From contig NZ_CP076103.1 in the NCBI RefSeq assembly GCF_018732085.1, positions 1,302,001-1,366,000 on the forward strand: a DNA stretch of 64,000 bases. Direction: 5' to 3'. The notes below the pieces were generated by a model that saw nothing but the letters and a program-made list of their open reading frames with translations, searched no databases and was not told the DNA's origin. The stretch is from Lysobacter capsici. GTDB lineage: Bacteria > Pseudomonadota > Gammaproteobacteria > Xanthomonadales > Xanthomonadaceae. A program made the translations under genes and the position numbers. Below, piece after piece: positions 43,332 to 51,900 of this stretch (within the stretch, counting starts at the first letter, position 1; every line of letters starts with the position of its first letter).

Positions 43332-44636
43332 TCAACGCATCATCGGTGCCGGCGCCTGCACTTGCTCGTTCTTGCCGACGCTCGGTGCCGCCGGCGTGTG
43401 CGCCGGCAGTTCCTGCAACTCGCGCGCGATCTGATTCATCGGCGGTGCCTGGGTCGCGTCGGCGCTGGCATGGAACCCCGGGGTCTTGCCGCCGATCCAG
43501 ATCTTGCCGTCGTTGACGCCGATCTTGTTCGGATCGATCTGCGTGGCGTCCAGACCGCTTCGCTTTGCCTCCAGCATCGCCTGGGCCACGGCGTTGTCGG
43601 GCACCTCGGCCGGCAACTTGTCGCGCAGCATCTGGTAATAGGCGTGATCGCGGTGGCCGGCCTCGCGCGGGTGCGGCGCGGCCGGATCGGCGCCCGACGA
43701 AGCGGGCTGCGCCGGTTGGCTCGGCGGCGACGGCGAACCGGGCGCGGGGCCGCGCACTGAACCACTGGGATCGGAGAAACCCGGTGGCAGCGGAAAGCCC
43801 GGCAAATTGAGCTTGTGCAGATCGACCCGGATGTCCGGCGCGGGACGATCCGGATGCTGCCGGGCCGCGTCGTGCTCGGCCTGGTAGGCCAGCGACAGAT
43901 TGCGGTGCGCGTAACGTTCCGGGTAATGGTTGCGATCGTAAAAGTGGACGCCCATGGCCTCGACGTTGTCCGGTGTCGCCGCGATCTGTCCGTTCGCGCC
44001 GATGCTCAGCCCGGGCTTGGGCGTGTAGTTCTTCTGCCCGTTCGCGTCGATGCCGACATCGAAGTACTGCTGCATCTGGTCGGAAGACGCATACAGCTTC
44101 GCGTTCATCTGCTCCGCAGTGGCGTCGGGATTTTCCCGGCGCACATGCGCGGCCAGTACGTTGAACCCGGAAATCTGGTCGTTGGATTCGCGCAGCCGGT
44201 CGCCGCGATTGCGCGCTTCGAGCAACTCGGTGTAATCGTGCGGCGAAGGGCCTTGGGCGATTTTCTCCACCTCGCGATCGAAGTCGCCGACGAGCGTGTC
44301 GATGTCGGCCTTGTTGACCGAATGCTCGATCTCATGGCCGAACACCATGCGCAAGGTATTGGCGTCCTGCGGGTTCCTGGCGCTGGCTTCCAGCATGTCC
44401 ATCGGCAAGGCGATGGAATCATCGCTCGGATCGAATCCGCCCAGCGCGCCGCGTGCGCGCTGCGCCGGATCGAGCGGCTTGATCAGGTCCAGGTTGCCTT
44501 TGTCGATCGCCGCGAGCATGCGCGTTTCCAGCTCCGGCGTGCTCTTGAGCAATTCGCGCAGATTGGCGCCGGCCAGCGCATGGTCGCGTTCGAAGTCGGC
44601 CAGCAGCTTTTCCAGGTCTTGGGCGGGCGTGGGCAT
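43332..44636 (-). CDS. Putative XVIPCD type IV secretion effector with HEIEH zinc-protease motif
   Basis: 434 residues with GGAG nine bases before the ATG. Residues 1-110 are helical and end in MVFGHEIEHSVNKAD, where H101-E-I-E-H105 is the HExxH zinc-protease motif. Residues 120-260 are soluble with HDYTELLEARNRGDRLRESN. A Pro/Ser-rich linker (280-317) leads to a C-terminal domain from HPREAGHRDHAYYQMLRDKL to the PAHTPAAP region that resembles XVIPCD, the signal recognised by VirD4 in the bacteria-killing type IV system of Xanthomonas and Lysobacter. Neither signal peptide nor membrane helix is present. The gene follows a lipoprotein gene by 15 bases, the layout of known effector/immunity pairs. 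The target is unknown; XVIPCD identity should be confirmed by profile search. Confidence 0.72.
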   Translation of the reverse strand: MPTPAQDLEKLLADFERDHALAGANLRELLKSTPELETRMLAAIDKGNLDLIKPLDPAQRARGALGGFDPSDDSIALPMDMLEASARNPQDANTLRMVFGHEIEHSVNKADIDTLVGDFDREVEKIAQGPSPHDYTELLEARNRGDRLRESNDQISGFNVLAAHVRRENPDATAEQMNAKLYASSDQMQQYFDVGIDANGQKNYTPKPGLSIGANGQIAATPDNVEAMGVHFYDRNHYPERYAHRNLSLAYQAEHDAARQHPDRPAPDIRVDLHKLNLPGFPLPPGFSDPSGSVRGPAPGSPSPPSQPAQPASSGADPAAPHPREAGHRDHAYYQMLRDKLPAEVPDNAVAQAMLEAKRSGLDATQIDPNKIGVNDGKIWIGGKTPGFHASADATQAPPMNQIARELQELPAHTPAAPSVGKNEQVQAPAPMMR

Positions 44637-44651
44637 GGTCGTGATCTCCGC

Positions 44652-45308
44652 TCAGCCCAGCACGCTGATATGCAGGCCCGAAACGCAGGCCTTGCCGGCG
44701 CCCGGGTCGCGATCGCCGTAGGTCTGCACCGTCACTTGTACCTCGCCACGCACGAACCGCCAGGGCTCCACGCCCTGATAGCCGAACGCCGGATCGCGTT
44801 TGTTTTCCGCCAGCGGCACCGGTTTGAAACCGATGCCGGCCAGCGCGCGGCCGTAGGCGTCGAAATCCATGGCGCAGATGGGCGCGGTGTCGGCCGCGCC
44901 GTCGCGGACTTTGCGTGTGTCGATGAAATCGAAGTCCAGGCGGGTCGGCGCCTGCCCCTGCTTGTAAGCCACCGACGACAGGCTGTAGGCCCAATCCGGC
45001 GCGACGCGCCCGGCGGCGCCGTATTCGCTGCGGTCGGCCGAATGGAACGTCACCGGCAAGCCGGTTTGCCGCTCGATGTTGTCCGGTGCGAGATCGGCGA
45101 CGGCGTGGACGCTGTCGATCAATTTCAGGATTCGCCCGATCAGCTGTTCGGCGTCGAGGTGAGCGGAGGCGGCATTGGCGGACGTGGACATGGCGGCGTA
45201 TTCCTTGGCCGGCGCGGAAGCGGGTGGGTGGGCGACGCAAGCGGGGGCGAGCAGCACGCTCAACATGGCCGCCAGGCGATAGCGCGAAACGATGGCGATG
45301 GCGCGCAT
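44652..45308 (-). CDS. Putative immunity lipoprotein (X-Tfi-like)
   Basis: 218 residues from the ATG at 45308, which has AGGA at good distance; an ATG two codons earlier overlaps that site. The signal AAMLSVLLAPACVAHPP ends in a lipobox (LAPAC), so the mature protein is a lipoprotein facing the periplasm. The mature domain (about 45-218) has HLDAEQLIGRILKLIDSVHA, QTGLPVTFHSADRSEYGAAG, LDFDFIDTRKVRDGAADTAP and PICAMDFDAYGRALAGIGF. I do not recognise a family. Known immunity proteins for type IV killing effectors are periplasmic lipoproteins encoded directly before the effector, and this gene fits in topology, order and spacing. Role is inferred. Confidence 0.65.
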   Translation of the reverse strand: MRAIAIVSRYRLAAMLSVLLAPACVAHPPASAPAKEYAAMSTSANAASAHLDAEQLIGRILKLIDSVHAVADLAPDNIERQTGLPVTFHSADRSEYGAAGRVAPDWAYSLSSVAYKQGQAPTRLDFDFIDTRKVRDGAADTAPICAMDFDAYGRALAGIGFKPVPLAENKRDPAFGYQGVEPWRFVRGEVQVTVQTYGDRDPGAGKACVSGLHISVLG

Positions 45309-45705
45309 GAGCATCCTGCTGTGGGGGCGGTCGTCGCGATCAGGCTAAAGATGCAAGGTACTCGGCACAAGCGGAATCTGGGCAAACCGCGCACTGGCGA
45401 TGAAAACAGCGGGTCGTGCGCCAGAAGGCCGAGCGGCCTCGACGCGCGCACGAGTGCGCGGCGCCGATGGCGGGCGGGTGCGCTGCGAGCGGCCGGCCCG
45501 GGCACGACCCATGCCGAAGGTTGGGATGACCATCCGCAGAGGTCGGCGCCGGGCGACGGCGCTAGTTTGGGCGGGGGAACGGGAGCGGCGCGATGCGCAA
45601 GCCGGTCGGGCACTGCGAAAACACGGACGCATGGCGGACATACGCGACGGCGTGTTCGCCGAACCCGGCCGTGCGGCACCCGGCGATGATGAGGCGGTTC
45701 CGGGG
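45309..45705. other. 397-base intergenic region
   Basis: Lies between the divergent lipoprotein and transporter genes. An in-frame upstream extension of the transporter (from 45400 or 45631) is possible, but its sequence is Arg/Ala-rich and not shared with the paralogue. No repeat and no recognisable operator were seen. Confidence 0.4.
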
Positions 45706-47091
45706 ATGAGCCCAGTCGCCGCGCTTTCCCACAGGGATCGCGACCCGGTCGCCTCCAGCGCACCGCTGTGGTGGTCGCTGCTGTACTTCTTCTGCCTGCT
45801 GTGCGGCTACTACGTCCTGCGCCCGGTGCGCGATGCGATGGGCGCGTCCAACGATGCCGCGACGGTGTTTCCGCACGCGATGATCGCCTGGGCGCAGTCG
45901 CACGGCTGGCAGCTCAAGGACTTCGTGTTGCAGGTGCTGTTCACCGGCACCTTCGTCAGCATGCTGCTGTTGCAGCCGGTGTACGGCGCGCTGGTCGCGC
46001 GGTTTCCGCGGCGGGTGTTCCTGCCGGTGGTGTACCTGGTGTTCATCGCCTGCCTGTTCGGTTTCCACTGGGCCTTCGACAGCGCGGTGCCGGGACGCGG
46101 CATGGTGTTCTTCGTGTGGATCGCGCTGTTCAACCTGTTCGCGGTGACGGTGTTCTGGAGTTACATGGCCGACGTGTTCGACGACGCGCAGGCGCGGCGC
46201 GTGTACGGCTACATCGGCGCGGGCGGTACCGCCGGCGCGGTGATCGGGCCGATGCTCACCCAATGGCTGGTGCAGCCCTTGGGCGTTGCGAACCTGCTGC
46301 TGGTCTCGATCGCGTTCCTGTCGGTATGCGTGCTGTGCATCGTGCGCCTGCGGCCGTGGGCGATGGCGCGCGAACGCCGGCAGGGGCTGGCCAGCGGCGA
46401 AGCCGCGATGGGCGGTTCGGTCTGGGCCGGGCTCAAGCTGGTGTGGCAGCGGCCGGTGTTGCGCGCGATGGCGGTGACCTTGTTCTTCAGCGTCGGCGCG
46501 GCGACCTTGCTCTACAACCAGCAGGCGGCGATCGCGCGCGAGTTCTACCCCAGCGCCGAAGCGGCGACCGCGTACTTCGCCCGCATCGACAGCGCGGTCA
46601 ACCTGCTCGCGATCCTCACCCAGTTGCTGCTCACGCGCTGGCTGCTGAACCGTCACGGCGTCGCGCCGGCCTTGCTGATGCCCGGGCTGACCCTGTTGCT
46701 CGGCTTCGGCGTGTTGCTGGCCTCGCCGGTGCCGGTGATGGTCGCGATCGTGCAGGTCTTGCAGCGCGGCAGCGAGTTCGCCCTGGCCAAGCCCGCGCGC
46801 GAAACCCTGTACACGCGCATGGACCGGCCGTCGCGTTACAAAGGCAAGGCGGTGATCGACACCGCGGTGTTCCGCGGCACCGATCTGGCCTTCGCCTGGG
46901 TCCACAAGGGCGTGGCCGCATTCGGCACCCAGGCGGTGTTCGCCGCCGGCCTGCTCGCCGCGCTCGGCATGACCGCGGGCGCGTGGAGCATCGTGCGCGC
47001 GCAGCGCCGGCTGCCGGTCGCGCCGCCGTCTTGCGAATCTTCGTCTTCCGATCTTTCTTCCGAACCCCAATCCGCACGAGGTGAATCATGA
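45706..47091 (+). CDS. MFS-type transporter, NTP/NDP exchange (COG3202)-like, copy 2
   Basis: 461 residues from the ATG at 45706. An ATG at 45631 is in frame, but the later start gives an N-terminus of the same length as the paralogue at 40964 (43 against 44 residues before the RD of the YY-RP-RD motif). LLYFFCLLCGYYVLRPVRDA, VFFVWIALFNLFAVTVFWSY, DVFDDAQARRVYGYIGAGGT and KPARETLYTRMDRPSRYKGK match the first copy block by block. About twelve helices. The tail is Ser-rich. Its stop overlaps the next ATG by four bases. Substrate unknown; a nucleotide or phosphorylated metabolite is possible by family. Confidence 0.8.
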   Translation: MSPVAALSHRDRDPVASSAPLWWSLLYFFCLLCGYYVLRPVRDAMGASNDAATVFPHAMIAWAQSHGWQLKDFVLQVLFTGTFVSMLLLQPVYGALVARFPRRVFLPVVYLVFIACLFGFHWAFDSAVPGRGMVFFVWIALFNLFAVTVFWSYMADVFDDAQARRVYGYIGAGGTAGAVIGPMLTQWLVQPLGVANLLLVSIAFLSVCVLCIVRLRPWAMARERRQGLASGEAAMGGSVWAGLKLVWQRPVLRAMAVTLFFSVGAATLLYNQQAAIAREFYPSAEAATAYFARIDSAVNLLAILTQLLLTRWLLNRHGVAPALLMPGLTLLLGFGVLLASPVPVMVAIVQVLQRGSEFALAKPARETLYTRMDRPSRYKGKAVIDTAVFRGTDLAFAWVHKGVAAFGTQAVFAAGLLAALGMTAGAWSIVRAQRRLPVAPPSCESSSSDLSSEPQSARGES

Positions 47092-48215
47092 GCACCAGTC
47101 GCCGCGACTTCCTCGCCGCCAGCGCCGCCGGCGCGGGCCTGCTCGCGCTGCCGTCGTCCGCGCGCACGCTCCTGCGGCCCAAGCCGCGCAAGTTGCTGGT
47201 GCTCGGCGGCACCGGCTTCCTCGGCCCGCACTTCGTCGAGATCGCGCGCAAGCACGGCCACACCCTGACCTTGTTCAATCGCGGCAAGACCAATCCGGAC
47301 AAGTTCTCCGGCGAGCAGTTCAACGACATCGAGCAACTGCACGGCGATCGCAAGAGCGACATGAAGGCGCTGGAAGGCGATCGCCAGTGGGATGCGGTGC
47401 TCGACACCTCGGCGTATCTGCCCGCGGACGTGACCCGTTCGGCCAAGCTGCTGGCATCGCGGGTCAAGCAATATCTGATCGTGTCGACGATCTCAGTCTA
47501 CGCCAAGAACGACGCGCCGAACGACGAGACCTCGCCGCTGGCGGTGCTGGCCGATCCGAACGTCACCGAGGTGACCGGCGAAACCTACGGCGGCCTCAAG
47601 GCGCTATGCGAGCAAGCGGCCGAACGCGAACTGCCGGGGCGCACGACGGTAGTGCGTCCGGGCCTGATCGTCGGTCCCGGCGACAACAGCGACCGCTTCA
47701 CCTACTGGCCCGCGCGCGCCGATCGCGGCGGCGAAATCCTCGCGCCCGGCAGCGCCGCCGACCCGACCCAGTTCATCGACGTGCGCGATCTGGCCGCGTT
47801 CCTGCTGGCGACGATCGAGGGCGGCCACTTCGGCCTCTACAACGCCGACGCCGCGCCCGGTTCGCTGACCATGGGCGCGCTGCTGGGCGAATGCCAGCGC
47901 GCGGCCAAGAGCAAGTCGAGCGTGACCTGGGTACCGGCGGATTTTCTCGAAGCGCAGAAGGTATCGGCGTGGCAGGACATGCCGGCGTGGATTCCCGCGC
48001 GCGGCGAGTACGCCGGGTTCGGCCGCACCTCGGTGGCCAAGGCGCGCGCCGCGGGTCTGCAACAGCGCCCGCTGCGCGAGACCGTGAGCGCAACGCTGGA
48101 GTGGTGGCGCGCCCTGCCGGAAGAACGCCGCGCCAAACCGAAGGCCGGCATCGCCGCCGCCCGCGAAGCCGAAGTCCTGAAAGCGTGGCACGAGAGTTCA
48201 AAGCCCAAGACCTAA
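47088..48215 (+). CDS. Tat-exported NAD-dependent epimerase/dehydratase-family protein
   Basis: 375 residues. The start SRRDFLAASAAGAGLLALP is a twin-arginine signal (SRRDFL then a hydrophobic stretch). The extended-SDR domain begins RKLLVLGGTGFLGPHFVEIA with the GxxGxxG NAD-binding loop, and has VSTISVYAKNDAPNDETSPL and TYGGLKALCEQAAERELPGR with the YxxxK pair (Tyr and Lys of the catalytic site), and VVRPGLIVGPGDNSDRFTYW. This is the NAD-dependent epimerase/dehydratase class often annotated as nucleoside-diphosphate-sugar epimerases. A Tat signal on a cofactor-binding enzyme implies folding with NAD in the cytoplasm before export. It is coupled by a four-base overlap to the transporter gene. 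Confidence 0.85.
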   Translation: MSTSRRDFLAASAAGAGLLALPSSARTLLRPKPRKLLVLGGTGFLGPHFVEIARKHGHTLTLFNRGKTNPDKFSGEQFNDIEQLHGDRKSDMKALEGDRQWDAVLDTSAYLPADVTRSAKLLASRVKQYLIVSTISVYAKNDAPNDETSPLAVLADPNVTEVTGETYGGLKALCEQAAERELPGRTTVVRPGLIVGPGDNSDRFTYWPARADRGGEILAPGSAADPTQFIDVRDLAAFLLATIEGGHFGLYNADAAPGSLTMGALLGECQRAAKSKSSVTWVPADFLEAQKVSAWQDMPAWIPARGEYAGFGRTSVAKARAAGLQQRPLRETVSATLEWWRALPEERRAKPKAGIAAAREAEVLKAWHESSKPKT

Positions 48216-48233
48216 ACGAAGCCACGTACCTCA

Positions 48234-48262
48234 CTGTAGGAGCGGCGCAAGCCGCGACCGCG
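48234..48262. repeat. Single TAGGAGCGGCGCAAGCCGCG repeat
   Basis: CTG then TAGGAGCGGCGCAAGCCGCG then ACCGCG, 19 bases after the stop of the epimerase gene. Same dispersed family as at 2.26 kb. Confidence 0.85.
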
Positions 48263-48417
48263 CCACCGCACACCCCGGCGCGCCCACCACGAGGCCGACA
48301 TCGCCCCGATATCGGCCTCACCTCACATATCGCCCGGCAACACCCAAAAACCCACGCCACCGCCCCCATCCAAAGCCGTATGCTTGCGCAAACCCATCCG
48401 CGCAAGGAACCCGACCG

Positions 48418-48768
48418 ATGCACTGGCTCACCATCGTCCTGATCGCCTTGGTCGCGTTGCTGCACCTGTACTTCCTGATCCTGGAAATGTTCCTGTGGAC
48501 CAAGCCGCTGGGCATGAAGGTGTTCCGCAACACCCCGGAAAAAGCCGAAATCACCCGCGTGCTCGCGGCCAATCAAGGCCTGTACAACGGCTTCCTGGTC
48601 GCCGGCCTGGTGTGGGGGCTGGTGTGCGCGCGAACGGACGTGGCGACGTTCTTCCTGGCCTGTGTGGTGGTCGCCGGTGCCTACGGCGCGGCCACGGTCA
48701 GCCGCCGCATTTTCTACGTGCAGGCGGTTCCGGCGCTGGCCGCGCTCGCGGCGTTGTGGTGGCTGTGA
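48418..48768 (+). CDS. DUF1304 family small membrane protein
   Basis: 116 residues with four helices. MHWLTIVLIALVALLHLYFL, ILEMFLWTKPLGMKVFRNTP, LAANQGLYNGFLVAGLVWGL and SRRIFYVQAVPALAALAALW match the DUF1304 family (YqjF/YgaP-like small inner-membrane proteins), where HxYFxxLEMFLW and NQGLYNGFLA are the diagnostic motifs. The function is unknown. It stands alone between a dispersed repeat and the yeh-type operon, with CAAGGAACCCGACCG just upstream of the ATG as weak ribosome site. Confidence 0.88.
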   Translation: MHWLTIVLIALVALLHLYFLILEMFLWTKPLGMKVFRNTPEKAEITRVLAANQGLYNGFLVAGLVWGLVCARTDVATFFLACVVVAGAYGAATVSRRIFYVQAVPALAALAALWWL

Positions 48769-48969
48769 TCCGAGGCGGCGGCTGACGCGATCGCCCGATT
48801 CGCTTGTTCGAACCGCGATGCGATCCGGGCCCGGCGCATCGTCGGGCGTCGGCGCGCGCGGCGCGAACGTGTTTCGCGTACAGCGTCACGAAACGACATG
48901 CGCAACGGCTAAACTGGTCCGATCCACGCGGGCGATCGGCGCCAGGGGCGTGGCCGACAAGGAGTGGCG

Positions 48970-51900
48970 ATGCGGCGTTTCGAGTATGTGGAAGGCAGTT
49001 CGAGCAAGTTTTGGGAAGCCGAGCAGGACGGTAGCGATCTCAATATCCGCTGGGGCCGCATCGGCACCGCCGGACAGAGCCAGACCAAGGCCTTCGCCGA
49101 CGCGAACAAGGCCGCCGCAGCGCTGATCAAGCTGATCGACGAGAAGACCGGCAAGGGCTACGTGGAGTCCGTCGCCGCCGCGGGCGCGAGCATCGGCAAG
49201 ACCGCCGACAAACCCAAGGCCGACAAAGCCAAGGCCGAACCGGCGGCGGAGACGGTCGCGACACCCGCGACATCGCCTGCATCGCCGGACCCATCGGCGC
49301 CTCAAGCCGCGACCGCGCAGACCGCGGCGCCCCAATCCGCACCACTCGCCGCGTCGAACGCGGCCAGCGTCGCATCGGTCGCCATCGCGCCCGTCGCCGC
49401 ATCCGACACGCCGCCGTGGCTCAACGACGGCGAACCGCTCGACATCGGTCCGGACCTGATCAAGGTCGCGCTGGCGACCCGGCGTCATCCCAAGCCGATC
49501 GCCGACACCGACCCGCTCAAGCTGTGGCTGGCCGCGCGCGAGATCCTGCTCGCCGGCAACCGGATCGAACTGAGCAAGACCGACCCGGCCTGGCAGGCGG
49601 CGCTGGCCGAAGCCGGCGAGCGCCTGCAATCGCGCCGGCCCGACGGCTCGGACGCGTCCACCGCCGCGCTGCTCGCGCTGACCATGGGCTATGGCGACCG
49701 CGACGCCGGCGTGCCGTTCGTGGGCTTCCTGGTCGCGCGCCATGGCTTGCTCAAGGCGGTCGAGCATCTGTTGGATGCGCAGCGCTCGCTGGTCGTCGGC
49801 ACCGATTGGGATCGCGCGACCCAGAAGCACGAGCGTTTCCTCACCGCCGACCCCGACCGTCCGCTCGGCTCGAGCTGGCACGGCCCGCTCAGCGAGGGCG
49901 AACTCGCGTTTCGCGATCACCTCGCCGCCGCGCCGCAGGCCTTGTACGACGAGTGCGTGCGGCGGATCGTCGAGGTGCTGCCGCAACTGCATCCTGCGCG
50001 CCAGATCAGCATGGCGATGCTGCTGCCCGACCGGCCCGAACTGTCCAACGAACTGGCCCATCGCTACGGCGGCGCCGGCGCGCCGGCGCAGTTGCATTGG
50101 CTGCAGCTCAGCGCGACCGATCCGGCCGCGATCGCGATCGCGCGCAAGGTCAAGATCGACGGCTATACGCCGTTCTTCGGCCACCAGGACATGGTCGCCA
50201 CGGTGTTGATCGAGCACGGCGTGGACGCGCTGGACCGGCTCGCGCCCGGCGCCGGCTACGATGCCGCCGGCGATGCGCTGGTCGCGATCGGCACACCCGA
50301 CGCGATCGAAGCGCTGGCGGCCGCGGCGAGTCTTGGCAAGAACACGCTGGCGCGTCTGACCCGCGCGGTGAATCGCTGGCCGAGCGCGGCGATGGTCGGG
50401 CTGGCGCGGGCGATCGCCAACGGCGGCAAGGACGCGGTGTTGCTCGGCCCGAGCCTGACCGCGCTGTTGCGCGCGCGCGGCGATGAAGTGCCGGCGCTGC
50501 GGCCGTGGCTCAGTCCGGCCGCGGCGCAGACCATCGACAAACTGCTGGCCCAGCTCAGCGGCCCGGCCGAAACCGCCGCGCTCGAGGAATTGCCGCCGGT
50601 GCTCGCGGCGCCGCCGTGGCTCGGCACCCGGCCCAAGGTGTTGACCGTGACCGGCCTGGAGCCGTTGCCGCTGGCCGCGGTCGAGCATTGGACGCCGGCC
50701 GAACGCGAGGCCGCGGTGGACCTGGGTTCGTGGCGACGCGAGCGTTTCGAAAAGCTCGGCAACAGCGCCATGGCGATGACCACGCTGATCGGTTTCAACA
50801 ACCGCGACATCAAGGACAAGTCGGTGTTCCAGGACGCGGCCAAGGCAATTCGCAATCGCGACAGCCAGGCCTTGATCGACGCGTGGCAACGCTACAAGAC
50901 CATTCGCAAGAGCGCGGGCTGGAGTTGGGTGCCGATCGACGGCACCGAGCTCGGCCAACTGCCCGAGGAACTGGCGGTGCCGGTGTGGAACGGGCTGGCC
51001 GGCGAAGGCGACAGCGACTACGGCGTGGACTACATGCTCGCGCGCTTCGGCCTGGCGGCGCTGCCCGGGGTGAGCGCGGCGGTGCGGCGGCGCCCGAGCG
51101 AACATCTGCAAGTGGCGCTGCACGTGGGCTCGGTCGAGTTCGCGCCGCTGATGGCGCGCGCGTTCGCCAAGCTCAAGAGCGTGCGCGATGTCGGCCGCCG
51201 CTGGCTGCTGGCCAATCCCGAATACGCCGCGTGCGGTTTGATCGCGCCGGCGATCGGCAAGGCCGGCGAAGCGCGCGATTGCGCCGCCTCCGGCTTGCGC
51301 CTGCTCGACGAACAAGGTCACGGCGCGCTGCTGCGCGAGGTCGCCGCGCGCTATCAACGCGAGGACGTGAGCGCGGCGCTGGAAGCGATGCTGATCGAGA
51401 ATCCGCTCGACCGTTACCCGAGCAAGCGCCCGCCCTTGCCGACGTTCTGGCAGCCGCGCGGCTGGCGCCGGCCGGTGCTGCGCAACGGCAAGGCGCTGCC
51501 GGACCAGGCGCTCGATCACGTGGGCACGATGTTCGCGTTTCCGAGCAACGAAGGCGTGTATCCGGGGATCGAACAACTGCGCGAGGCCTGCATCGGGCCA
51601 TCGCTGGCCGATTTCGGCTGGGACGCGTTCGGCGCCTGGCTCTACGCCGGCGCGCCGTCCAAGGACGGTTGGGCGATGAACGTGCTGGCGTTGATCGGCA
51701 ACGACGAGACCGCGCGCCGGCTCACGCCCTACATCCGCGCCTGGCCCGGCGAGGCCGCGCATGCGCGCGCGGTCGCCGGCCTCGACGTGCTCGCCGGCAT
51801 CGGCAGCGACGTGGCCTTGATGTTGCTTAACGGCATCGCCCAGAAGGTCAAGTTCAAGGGCCTGCAGGACAAGGCGCGCGAGAAGATCGAAGAGATCGCG

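Noticed and set aside
43815..45689. 624-codon frame opposite the effector and lipoprotein genes
   Set aside because: No domain; the minus-strand genes have HExxH, lipobox and ribosome sites.
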